Below, piece by piece: positions 49,556 through 57,016 of a stretch of DNA of 64,000 bases (position 1 is its first letter; every line of letters begins with the position of its first letter). A program made the translations under genes and the position numbers. The stretch is from the NCBI RefSeq assembly GCF_049341845.1, contig NZ_JBMPIT010000004.1, positions 1-64,000 on the forward strand, read 5' to 3'. The notes below the pieces were generated by a model, which made no database searches, was not told the origin of the DNA, and saw nothing but the letters and a program-made list of their open reading frames with translations. The DNA is from Curtobacterium guangdongense. GTDB taxonomy: Bacteria > Actinomycetota > Actinomycetes > Actinomycetales > Microbacteriaceae.

Positions 49556-50065
49556 TCAGAGGCGGCGAGGCGCTGTGGAGCGTGCGCGCCGTCCGGTGAG
49601 CGACCACACCTGCGAGGTCACCACGGCGACGATCGCCGCGAAGCCGTACGCCACCGGCTTGCCGACGTCGAAGACCCCCGACACGAGCATCGTCGCGAAC
49701 CCGGCGACGATCGCGACCACGGTCGAGATCGGCGTCGTGTTCGTCCGACCCGACACGTCCGTGACGTACCCGGGCCGGGGCTCGTAGTCCGCCGGGTCGT
49801 AGATCGCCGGGTCCCGTGGCATCGAGGTCGCCTCCGGGTCGAGTGGGACGTCACCCGCACGACGGGGTCTGGCGATGACCGCGTAGACGACGAACCATGC
49901 GCCGGTCGCCAGCAGGACGACGGCGAGGAACCACACGGGCACGTTGCCGGTCACCGACGACCGCAGCGGAGAGACGAGGGCGACGAGTGCGATCACGCCC
50001 GACGCCGCACCCGCCACGATCCACGGCCGGGCGGGACCCGGTCGACGCGCGCGCTGCTCCCCCAC
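49556..50065 (-). CDS. Hypothetical membrane protein, 169 aa
   Basis: Four probable helices appear in two pairs (GAASGVIALVALVSPL, PVWFLAVVLLATGAWFVVYA, TTPISTVVAIVAGFATMLVS, VAYGFAAIVAVVTSQVWSL), divided by a soluble loop with ATSMPRDPAIYDPADYEPRP. The family is not recognised. The GTG start fits a -10 TAGCAT six bases upstream (50072-50077 reverse). It lies between DUF6350 and sucD and may be transcribed alone. Confidence 0.7.
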   Translation of the reverse strand: MGEQRARRPGPARPWIVAGAASGVIALVALVSPLRSSVTGNVPVWFLAVVLLATGAWFVVYAVIARPRRAGDVPLDPEATSMPRDPAIYDPADYEPRPGYVTDVSGRTNTTPISTVVAIVAGFATMLVSGVFDVGKPVAYGFAAIVAVVTSQVWSLTGRRARSTAPRRL

Positions 50066-50071
50066 GCCGCG

Positions 50072-50077
50072 ATGCTA
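50072..50077 (-). promoter_or_regulatory. -10 element of the 169-aa membrane protein gene
   Basis: TAGCAT on the minus strand, six bases before the GTG at 50065, without a ribosome binding site. Confidence 0.5.
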
Positions 50078-50095
50078 CCGGTGGCCGGGAACGAC

Positions 50096-50130
50096 GGGAG
50101 GCTCGGTGCGGAACCCGCACCGAGCCTCCC
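50096..50130. terminator. GGAGGCTCGG-family hairpin after sucD
   Basis: GGGAGGCTCGGTGCGG (50096-50111) and its exact complement (50115-50130) enclose an AAC loop. It lies 27 bases past the sucD stop, so it probably terminates sucCD. It is the same arm as at 21607-21650. Confidence 0.65.
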
Positions 50131-50156
50131 GGCCGTCCTGACGTGGACGCGACCCA

Positions 50157-51044
50157 CTACCGGGCGGCGACCACCTCGCGCAGCAGCGCAGCCGTCTCGG
50201 ACGGCGTCTTGCCGACCTTGACGCCCGCGGCCTCGAGCGCCTGCTTCTTCGCCTCGGCCGTGCCGGCGGAGCCGGACACGATCGCGCCCGCGTGGCCCAT
50301 CGTCTTGCCTTCGGGAGCGGTGAAGCCCGCGACGTAGCCGACGACCGGCTTCGTGACGTGCGCCTTGATGTAGTCAGCCGCGCGCTCCTCGGCGTCGCCA
50401 CCGATCTCGCCGATCATCACGATCGCCTCGGTCTCGGGGTCGGCCTCGAACGCGGCGAGCGCGTCGATGTGCGTCGTGCCGATGACCGGGTCGCCGCCGA
50501 TGCCGATGGCGGTCGAGAAGCCCAGGTCACGGAGCTCGTACATCATCTGGTAGGTCAGGGTGCCCGACTTGGACACGAGGCCGATCGGTCCCTTGCCGGT
50601 GATCGTCGCCGGGGTGATGCCGACGAGCGACTCCCCCGGGGTGATGATGCCGGGGCAGTTCGGGCCGATGATGCGGGTCGTCCCGCCCTTGGCCTTGGCG
50701 TGCGCCCAGAACTCCGCGGAGTCCTGCACGGGGATGCCCTCGGTGATCACGACGACCAGCGGGATCTCCGCGTCGATCGCTTCGAGCACTGCGTCCTTCG
50801 CGAACGCCGGCGGGACGAAGACGATCGAGACGTCGGCACCCGTGGTGTCGATGGCCTCACGCACCGAGCCGAAGACCGGCAGGGTGACGTCGCCGTGGGT
50901 GACGGTCGTGCCGGCCTTGCGGGCGTTCACGCCGCCGACGACCTGGGTGCCGGCCTTGAGCATGAGCGCGGTGTGCTTCGTGCCCTCGCCGCCGGTGATG
51001 CCCTGGACGATGACCTTGGAGTCCTTGTTGAGGAAGATCGACAT
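50157..51044 (-). CDS. sucD: Succinyl-CoA synthetase subunit alpha
   Basis: The TCA-cycle succinate-CoA ligase alpha subunit, 295 residues. It has the CoA-binding Rossmann region (KVIVQGITGGEGTKHTALML), IIGPNCPGIITPGE, and the phospho-His site in GKTMGHAGAIVSG near residue 245. The ATG lies 11 bases after the sucC stop. The pair forms the standard sucC-sucD operon. Confidence 0.97.
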   Translation of the reverse strand: MSIFLNKDSKVIVQGITGGEGTKHTALMLKAGTQVVGGVNARKAGTTVTHGDVTLPVFGSVREAIDTTGADVSIVFVPPAFAKDAVLEAIDAEIPLVVVITEGIPVQDSAEFWAHAKAKGGTTRIIGPNCPGIITPGESLVGITPATITGKGPIGLVSKSGTLTYQMMYELRDLGFSTAIGIGGDPVIGTTHIDALAAFEADPETEAIVMIGEIGGDAEERAADYIKAHVTKPVVGYVAGFTAPEGKTMGHAGAIVSGSAGTAEAKKQALEAAGVKVGKTPSETAALLREVVAAR

Positions 51045-51055
51045 GGTCAGTCCCT

Positions 51056-52225
51056 TCAGGCCGCTGCTGCAGCGAGTTCGGCGGCCTGCTCGGCCGCGTC
51101 GTCCATGGTCGCGGCGACGGTGACGAGCGGGTGCGCCGCCTCCGCCAGGATCCGGCGACCCTCTTCCACGTTGTTGCCGTCGAGGCGCACGACGAGCGGC
51201 TTGGTGGCCGCGTCGCCGAGGATGCCGAGCGCGGCGACGATGCCGTTCGCGACGGCGTCGCATGCGGTGATGCCGCCGAAGACGTTCACGAAGACGCTCT
51301 TCACCTGCGGGTCGCCGAGGATCACGTCGAGGCCGTTCGCCATGACCTCTGCCGATGCGCCGCCGCCGATGTCGAGGAAGTTGGCGGGCTTCACACCGCC
51401 GTGGCGCTCACCGGCGTAGGCGACGACGTCGAGCGTCGACATGACGAGCCCTGCGCCGTTGCCGATGACGCCGACCTGGCCGTCGAGCTTGACGTAGTTG
51501 AGGCCGTGGGCCTTCGCCTTGGCCTCGAGCGGGTCCTCGCTCGCGGTGTCCTCGAGCGCCTTGTGGGCCTCGTGGCGGAAGTCCGCGTTCTCGTCGAGCG
51601 AGACCTTGCCGTCGAGCGCCAGGATCTGGCCGTCACCGGTGCGGACGAGGGGGTTCACCTCGACCAGGGTGGCGTCCTCGCCCTTGTAGACGTCGTAGAG
51701 CTTCACGAAGACGTTCGCGACCTGGTCGACGAGCTCGGCCGGGAAGCCAGCAGCGACGGCGAGCTCCTTGCCCTTCGCCTCGTCGATGCCCGTCAACGGA
51801 TCGACCTCGACGCGGGCGAGCGCCTCGGGCTTCTCGACCGCGAGCTGCTCGATCTCCATGCCGCCCTCGACGCTCACGAGCGACAGGTAGGAGCGGTTCG
51901 CGCGGTCGAGGAGCACCGAGAAGTAGAACTCCTCGGCGATGTCCGCACCCTGCGCGATCATGACGCGCTCGACGGTGTGGCCCTTGATGTCGAGGCCGAG
52001 GATCGCCTGCGCGTGCTCGAACGCCTCGTCGGGGGTCTTCGCGACCTTCACGCCGCCCGCCTTGCCGCGGCCGCCGACCTTCACCTGGGCCTTCACGACG
52101 ACGACGCCGCCGATCTCCTCGGCTGCTGCCCTCGCCTCCTCTGGGGTGTCGGCGATGATCCCCTGCAGAACAGGGACGCCGTAGGACTCGAAGAGGTCCC
52201 TGGCCTGATACTCGAAAAGATCCAC
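51056..52225 (-). CDS. sucC: Succinyl-CoA synthetase subunit beta (ADP-forming)
   Basis: ATP-grasp subunit of 389 residues: DLFEYQARDLFESYGVPV at the N-terminus, nucleotide-binding VVKAQVKVGGRGKAGGVK, the metal site in LVEVNPL and the C-terminal FLDIGGGA and NVFGGITACD segments. The GTG at 52225 starts the conserved VDLFEYQARDLF; an upstream frame extension has no similarity to the family. It is divergent from the helicase gene. Confidence 0.96.
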   Translation of the reverse strand: MDLFEYQARDLFESYGVPVLQGIIADTPEEARAAAEEIGGVVVVKAQVKVGGRGKAGGVKVAKTPDEAFEHAQAILGLDIKGHTVERVMIAQGADIAEEFYFSVLLDRANRSYLSLVSVEGGMEIEQLAVEKPEALARVEVDPLTGIDEAKGKELAVAAGFPAELVDQVANVFVKLYDVYKGEDATLVEVNPLVRTGDGQILALDGKVSLDENADFRHEAHKALEDTASEDPLEAKAKAHGLNYVKLDGQVGVIGNGAGLVMSTLDVVAYAGERHGGVKPANFLDIGGGASAEVMANGLDVILGDPQVKSVFVNVFGGITACDAVANGIVAALGILGDAATKPLVVRLDGNNVEEGRRILAEAAHPLVTVAATMDDAAEQAAELAAAAA

Positions 52226-52320
52226 GCTGTTCTTCTTCCCGCACTCGTCGTGCGATCGGCATCGGTTTCGCAGGTCGCAGCGCTCAGCATCGAGGGTCGC
52301 TCGATGTCGAGACAACGGCC

Positions 52321-54036
52321 GTGACAGAGCCTAGCGCCGCCACATGGACGCGCGATCCGGGGGACGGCATCCCGGAAACCGTCCCAGGCAGCGGGCGGCA
52401 CGGTGATCCGGTGCGCGATGGACTCCGAACCCGAGCCGCCGAGGTCTTCGGCTGGCACCTCCACCCCGATCAGGAGACCGTCGTCGACGCGGTCCTCGAC
52501 GGCAGGGACGCCCTCGCGGTGATGCCCACCGGCGCCGGCAAGTCCGCGATCTACCAGGTCGCCGGACTCGCCCTCGACGGCCTGGTGGTCGTCGTCTCGC
52601 CGTTGGTCGCCCTGCAGGAGGACCAGGTGGTCGGTCTCGCCGAGCACCCGGACGCTCCTCGCGCCGTGACGGTGAACGCCACGAAGGGCACGCGCGACCT
52701 GACCGAGGCGTGGGACGACGTCGCCGCCGGCGCGGTCCGGTACGTGTTCCTCGCCCCGGAGCAGCTCGTGAAGGACACCGTCATCGAGCGACTCCTGGAC
52801 GTCGGCGTGGCGCTGGTGACCGTCGACGAGGCGCACTGCGTGTCGTCGTGGGGACACGACTTCCGCCCGGACTACCTGGCACTCGGCGAGGTGGTCGAGC
52901 GCCTCGGCCACCCGCCGGTGCTGGCGCTGACGGCGACGGGCTCCGGCCCCGTGCGTGACGACGTCGTCGAGCGGCTCCGGATGCGCGACCCGCTCGTCCT
53001 GGCCACCGGCTTCGACCGCCCGGAGCTCCGGCTCGAGGTGCGCCGCCACGGGGACGACGAGGGCAAGCGGGAGGCGGTCGTCGACCAGGTCGCCGGCCTC
53101 GAGGGAACCGGCATCGTCTACGTCGCGACCCGGGCGGAGACGCTCGTGTACGCCGATGAGATCGTCGAGCGCGGCCGGGTCGCCAAGCCGTACCACGCCG
53201 GACTGCGGGTGGCGGACCGCGAGCAGGTCCTCACCGGGTTCCACGACGGATCGGTCGAGGTCGTCGTGGCGACGAGTGCGTTCGGCATGGGGATCGACAA
53301 GCCGGACGTCCGGTTCGTGGTGCACGCCGACGTGCCGGAGTCCGTCGACGCCTACCACCAGGAGATCGGCCGCGCCGGGCGGGACGGTGCCCCGGGGCTC
53401 GCCACGCTGCACTACCGCGAGGAAGACCTCGGGCTCCGGCGGTTCTTCGCCTCCGGTAGCCCGCGTCCGGCATCGCTCCGGTCCGTGTTCGACGCGGTCC
53501 CGGCCACCGGGTCGATCGCCCGCGCCGATCTGGCGAACGCGTCCGGACTGTCGGCGCGCACCGCGGGACGGGCGGCGAACGCGCTCCTCGACGCCGGTGT
53601 CCTCTCGGACGACGGCGACGGGCTGGCACGCGCGGCCGACGCCCCGCGCGACGCGTCCGCCGCCGCGAAGGCCGCACGGGACCGCGCCGCCCAGCTCGTG
53701 ACGATCGAGGAGTCCCGCATCGCGATGATGCGCCGGTTCGCCGAGACGTCCGGGTGCCGCCGCCAGTTCCTGCTCGGGTACTTCGGCGACGAGCTCCGCG
53801 AGCCCTGCGGGAACTGCGACACCTGCTCGGCCGGGACCGCGGACGCGACCACGAGCGTCGACGGTGCACACGACGCCGAGTGGCCGCCCGACGCAGCGGT
53901 GGAGCACACCGAGTGGGGTCGGGGCGTCGTGATGAGCACCGAGGACGACCGACTCACCGTCTTCTTCGACGACGCCGGGTACCGGACCCTGGCCCTCGCG
54001 GACATCGCCGAACGGCACCTGCTCGAACGCGTCTGA
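52321..54036 (+). CDS. RecQ family ATP-dependent DNA helicase
   Basis: 3'-5' DNA helicase of 571 residues. Superfamily 2 motifs are present: Q-motif FGWHLHPDQETVVDAV, motif I MPTGAGKSAIYQ, motif II TVDEAHCVSSWGHDF, and motif VI IGRAGRDG. The zinc-binding region follows with CRRQFLLGYFGDELREPCGN then CDTC. There is no HRDC domain; instead the C-terminus is a short SH3/Tudor-like segment (EHTEWGRGVVMSTEDDRLTV), as in other actinobacterial RecQ-like proteins. The N-terminal 40 residues are not conserved-looking, so the GTG start is provisional. Confidence 0.93.
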   Translation: MTEPSAATWTRDPGDGIPETVPGSGRHGDPVRDGLRTRAAEVFGWHLHPDQETVVDAVLDGRDALAVMPTGAGKSAIYQVAGLALDGLVVVVSPLVALQEDQVVGLAEHPDAPRAVTVNATKGTRDLTEAWDDVAAGAVRYVFLAPEQLVKDTVIERLLDVGVALVTVDEAHCVSSWGHDFRPDYLALGEVVERLGHPPVLALTATGSGPVRDDVVERLRMRDPLVLATGFDRPELRLEVRRHGDDEGKREAVVDQVAGLEGTGIVYVATRAETLVYADEIVERGRVAKPYHAGLRVADREQVLTGFHDGSVEVVVATSAFGMGIDKPDVRFVVHADVPESVDAYHQEIGRAGRDGAPGLATLHYREEDLGLRRFFASGSPRPASLRSVFDAVPATGSIARADLANASGLSARTAGRAANALLDAGVLSDDGDGLARAADAPRDASAAAKAARDRAAQLVTIEESRIAMMRRFAETSGCRRQFLLGYFGDELREPCGNCDTCSAGTADATTSVDGAHDAEWPPDAAVEHTEWGRGVVMSTEDDRLTVFFDDAGYRTLALADIAERHLLERV

Positions 54037-54104
54037 GTCCCCCACATCCTGGGCGACCCGCCAGGGCCCCGGCGTACACCAGGAGGCCCGACGGAAGGAG
54101 CGCC

Positions 54105-54539
54105 ATGACGGCGGAACAGAACCAGCAGGCACAGGAGCGACTCGGCGAGATCCTGGAGGCGCGGGCGTTCGACCGCTTCCCCGAGGTCTGGGCAGAGGAC
54201 GTCGTGGACCACGACCCCGCCCCCGACCAGGCACCGGGCCTGACCGGCATCGTGGACTTCTGGACGGCGTTCACCACCGCGTTCCCCGACCTGTCGCTCG
54301 AGCCGGACCCGCTCGTCGTGACGGACGACTTCATCACCGCGGTATTCACCATCCGCGGGACCCACACCGGCCCGTTCCAGGGGCACGAGCCCACCGGCCG
54401 CGACTTCACGGTGCGCGGCATCCAGGTGTCGAAGTTCCGCGACGGCAAGATCGTCGAGCGCTGGGGCTCGACCGACGAGAAGGGCCTGGCGGAACAGCTC
54501 CGCCTCGGCGACCACGACACGAAGTTCGTCAGCGCCTGA
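54105..54539 (+). CDS. SnoaL-like ester cyclase/polyketide cyclase family protein
   Basis: The 144-residue protein has the NTF2-like cone fold seen in SnoaL cyclases: EDVVDHDPAPDQAPGLTGIV, FTTAFPDLSLEPDPLVV, then IRGTHTGPFQGHEPTGRDF and DGKIVERWGSTDE. Stand-alone members act in various pathways and the substrate here is unknown. GGAAGGAG lies well placed before ATG 54105. Confidence 0.88.
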   Translation: MTAEQNQQAQERLGEILEARAFDRFPEVWAEDVVDHDPAPDQAPGLTGIVDFWTAFTTAFPDLSLEPDPLVVTDDFITAVFTIRGTHTGPFQGHEPTGRDFTVRGIQVSKFRDGKIVERWGSTDEKGLAEQLRLGDHDTKFVSA

Positions 54540-54573
54540 TCCCGGCACGACCCGACCACGAAGGAGCAGCACC

Positions 54574-54867
54574 ATGACCGATCCCGGCATCAGCCCCGTC
54601 GACGACTTCGACTCGCAGCAGCGCCGCGACGACGACGTCGACCGCGAGCACGTCGGCCCGTACGAGGTCGACGAGACCGAGGAGTCGCTCGAGACGGTGA
54701 CGAACGACGCCGTCGCCGGCGAGACCGTCGAACCGCAGCCGGGTGACGGCACCGACGACGGCCCCACCGGTGGAGCACCCCGCGAGGGCTCGCCGGACCT
54801 GTGGGAGCACGACGACGACTCCGAGCTCCCCGACCTGGGGAACGACCTCGGCACGAAGCCGCTGTAG
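54574..54867 (+). CDS. Hypothetical acidic protein, 97 aa
   Basis: A small, very acidic and probably disordered protein (many Asp and Glu; VDDFDSQQRRDDDVDREHV, DLWEHDDDSELPDLGNDLG), with no membrane or signal segment. It has a good ribosome binding site (AAGGAG) and follows the SnoaL-like gene by 34 bases. Similar acidic proteins occur in Microbacteriaceae without known function. Confidence 0.65.
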   Translation: MTDPGISPVDDFDSQQRRDDDVDREHVGPYEVDETEESLETVTNDAVAGETVEPQPGDGTDDGPTGGAPREGSPDLWEHDDDSELPDLGNDLGTKPL

Positions 54868-54901
54868 CCGGCACCGCCCAGCACCGCATCGACCACGGAG
54901 C

Positions 54902-54938
54902 ACGGAGCACGGCTCGGTACCATCGAGCCGTGCTCCGT
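54902..54938 (+). promoter_or_regulatory. Hairpin spanning -10 and start codon at 54930
   Basis: ACGGAGCACGGCTCG (54902-54916) pairs perfectly with CGAGCCGTGCTCCGT (54924-54938) around a 7-base loop GTACCAT. The -10 TACCAT (54918-54923) forms most of the loop, and the GTG start (54930-54932) lies in the right arm. It may terminate the preceding gene and, in readthrough RNA, hide the start codon. Confidence 0.6.
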
Positions 54939-55331
54939 CGTGTCCAGGCCAGTGTCCGCGGCATGCCCGCGGTCGCGCGGCTGCTGGCGATCGCGTCGCT
55001 GCTGCTCGTGGCCGCCTCGGCGCACACGGGTGTCCGCTCCGGTGTGACCGCCTGCGGCCCGTCGACGTACGGCCCCTCCTGCGGCACGAACCTCCTCTGG
55101 CTGCCCCTGCTGATCGGCGGGGTCCTGATCGCCGTGATCGCCGCGACGCCGTCGCACTGCTGGCCGCTCCCAGCGATCTGGCTCGTCGCGACGCTCGTCG
55201 CGATGAGCACCGGCACGGTCGGCAGCGTCGCCTTCGCCGTCACGGCGCTCGTCGGCGGCGCAGCCGCCCTGGCCGGCGCCGTCGCGATCGACGTGGTGCC
55301 GGGCCGACGCGAGCGGGGCAGGAGACCGTGA
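54930..55331 (+). CDS. Hypothetical membrane protein, 133 aa
   Basis: The 133-residue protein has four helices beginning VARLLAIASLLLVAASAHTG and LLWLPLLIGGVLIAVIAAT. The first loop has two Cys (TACGPSTYGPSCGTN) that may form a disulfide outside the membrane. The family is not recognised. The GTG start fits TACCAT six bases upstream. ATG 54963 is an alternative start 11 codons downstream. Its stop overlaps the next GTG by three bases. Confidence 0.7.
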   Translation: MLRRVQASVRGMPAVARLLAIASLLLVAASAHTGVRSGVTACGPSTYGPSCGTNLLWLPLLIGGVLIAVIAATPSHCWPLPAIWLVATLVAMSTGTVGSVAFAVTALVGGAAALAGAVAIDVVPGRRERGRRP

Positions 55332-56158
55332 CCAGCGGACGGACGGGAGGCTCGGTGCCGGACGCGCGCCGAGCCTCCAGTCCGTCCCGTGGTCGGGACC
55401 GGGTCCTCGACCGGTTCCTGGCGGACAGCACCCCCGTCGTCGCGGGCGGGCGTGCGATCCTGCTGCAGATCGCCGATCCGGTCGTCGCGGCCGGCGTCCG
55501 CCGGCACTCGGACTTCGCCAGGCGGCCGCAGCAGCGGCTCGCCCACACGCTCATGTACATCTGCGCGGTGGTGCTCGGCTCGCCTTCGGACGCGACGATC
55601 GCAACCGGGTTCGTGAACCGTGCCCACGCCTCCGTGACGGGTGCGGACGACGCCGACCGGCAGCTCTGGGTGGCGGCGACGCTGTACGACTCGGCACTCC
55701 GGGCGCACGAGGCGTTCGGTGACCCGGTTCCGCCGGAACTCGCGCAGCGCGTGCTGGACGCCTACGAACCGCTGGGAGTGGCGCTCCGGGTGCCCGCTGG
55801 GCGGTGGCCGGACTCCGTCGCCGCGTTCGAGGAGTACTGGACCAGCACGCTCGCCGGGCTGCACGTCACCGACGACGCGCGGGCCGTGGTGCGCGACCTG
55901 CTGCACCCGCGCTTCGCGCCGCTCTGGGTCCGTGCCGCGATGCCGCTCGTGCGGGTCGTGACCGTCGGGATGCTCCCCGATGCCGTCCGCTTGCAGTACG
56001 GCTTCGCGTGGGGCCCGCGCGAGCAGCGGCGCTGGGACCGGGTGGCCGCGGGGCTCCGGCGCTTCCGGGCCGTCGTGCCGGGACCGCTCCTCCGACTCCC
56101 GGGCCCGCTGCTGCTGTGGCAGATGCGACGGATCGCCAAGCGATACTTGTCACACTGA
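55328..56158 (+). CDS. Oxygenase MpaB family protein (DUF2236)
   Basis: The 276-residue protein belongs to the MpaB/DUF2236 family related to latex-clearing protein; these are heme- or metal-dependent oxygenases in some members. Visible segments are GRAILLQIADPVVAAGVRRH, HTLMYICAVVLGSP, FVNRAHASVTG and ATLYDSALRAHEAFGDPV. The N-terminal 20 residues (SGRTGGSVPDARRASSPS) are encoded by an inverted repeat of the GGAGGCTCGG family, so the start is uncertain; the conserved body begins near RVLDRFLAD. GTG overlaps the previous stop. Confidence 0.82.
   Translation: MTSGRTGGSVPDARRASSPSRGRDRVLDRFLADSTPVVAGGRAILLQIADPVVAAGVRRHSDFARRPQQRLAHTLMYICAVVLGSPSDATIATGFVNRAHASVTGADDADRQLWVAATLYDSALRAHEAFGDPVPPELAQRVLDAYEPLGVALRVPAGRWPDSVAAFEEYWTSTLAGLHVTDDARAVVRDLLHPRFAPLWVRAAMPLVRVVTVGMLPDAVRLQYGFAWGPREQRRWDRVAAGLRRFRAVVPGPLLRLPGPLLLWQMRRIAKRYLSH
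55337..55387. repeat. GGAGGCTCGG-family inverted repeat inside a coding region
   Basis: GGACGGACGGGAGGCTCGG (55337-55355) and the complementary arm (55369-55387) match at 18 of 19 positions around a 13-base loop. The element lies within the first 20 codons of the MpaB-like frame and keeps it open. Confidence 0.75.
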
Positions 56159-56176
56159 CAATTACCGTGCTACGGT
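56147..56176 (+). promoter_or_regulatory. NAD salvage operon promoter with palindromic operator
   Basis: TTGTCACACTGACAA (56147-56161) is a perfect 6-3-6 palindrome whose left half doubles as -35 TTGTCA; TACGGT (56171-56176) follows after 18 bases as the -10 and lies six bases before ATG 56183. The palindrome overlaps the stop codon of the MpaB-like gene. It is a good operator candidate for the NrtR-like protein encoded third in the operon. Confidence 0.65.
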
Positions 56177-56182
56177 CGGGTC

Positions 56183-57016
56183 ATGGCAGTCGAACTCACC
56201 ACCCGGAACGCTTCCGGAACCAGCGTGACCCCGACGTTCTCCACCATGCGGTTCCCCGCTGGCGAAGCACACGTCAAGGTCGCGAACGACGACGCCGGCA
56301 CGGGGGACACCACCGAGATCGCGACCCTGCGGGGCGCGAGCGGCGACGACCTCCTCATGCTCGGCATGTGGGCGGACGCCGTGCGACAGCGCGGCTCGAA
56401 GTCGGTCGCACTCATCCCGTACCTGCCCGGCGCCCGGCAGGACCGCGGACTCCCCTTCGGGGCGAAGGTCTACGCGGACGTCATCAACGGCTTCGGCATC
56501 GACCAGGTCATCGCCTTCGACCCGCACTCGCCGGTCATCGTCGGGCTGGTCGACAACCTGACGGTCGTCACGAGCGAACGGGTCGTCCGTGACGCCGTGG
56601 TCGCCGGTTCCGACTACGTCGGCATCATCGCCCCGGACAAGGGCGCCGTCGCACGGGCCACCGCGGTCGCGGACGCCTGCGGTCTGCCGGTCTTCAAGGC
56701 CGAGAAGCACCGCAACCCGGACACCGGCAAGCTCGACGGGTTCACCTGCGAGCCCCTCCCCGAGTCCGGACGACTGCTCGTGGTCGACGACATCTGCGAC
56801 GGCGGCGGCACGTTCATGGGCCTCGCCGGCGCGACGGGCCTGCCGAGGGAACGCCTCGGCCTCTGGGTCTCGCACGGCGTCTTCTCCGGCCGGGCGTCGG
56901 CGCTCGCCGAGCACTTCGGCGAGATCGTCACCACCGACTCCTACCCGGCGCAGACCGACGTGCCCGGGCTCACGACCGTTCCCCTGACCCCCTTCCTGAC
57001 GGAGCAGATCCGATGA
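56183..57016 (+). CDS. Ribose-phosphate pyrophosphokinase, NAD salvage type
   Basis: Makes PRPP from ribose-5-phosphate and ATP. The 277-residue protein is shorter than housekeeping Prs. It keeps PYLPGARQDRGLPFG (the ATP/flexible-loop region), AFDPHSPV and the PRPP-binding loop LLVVDDICDGGGTF. It overlaps the next gene by four bases. Such diverged Prs proteins typically accompany nicotinamide phosphoribosyltransferase and supply its PRPP. It is transcribed leaderless from TACGGT. Confidence 0.9.
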   Translation: MAVELTTRNASGTSVTPTFSTMRFPAGEAHVKVANDDAGTGDTTEIATLRGASGDDLLMLGMWADAVRQRGSKSVALIPYLPGARQDRGLPFGAKVYADVINGFGIDQVIAFDPHSPVIVGLVDNLTVVTSERVVRDAVVAGSDYVGIIAPDKGAVARATAVADACGLPVFKAEKHRNPDTGKLDGFTCEPLPESGRLLVVDDICDGGGTFMGLAGATGLPRERLGLWVSHGVFSGRASALAEHFGEIVTTDSYPAQTDVPGLTTVPLTPFLTEQIR

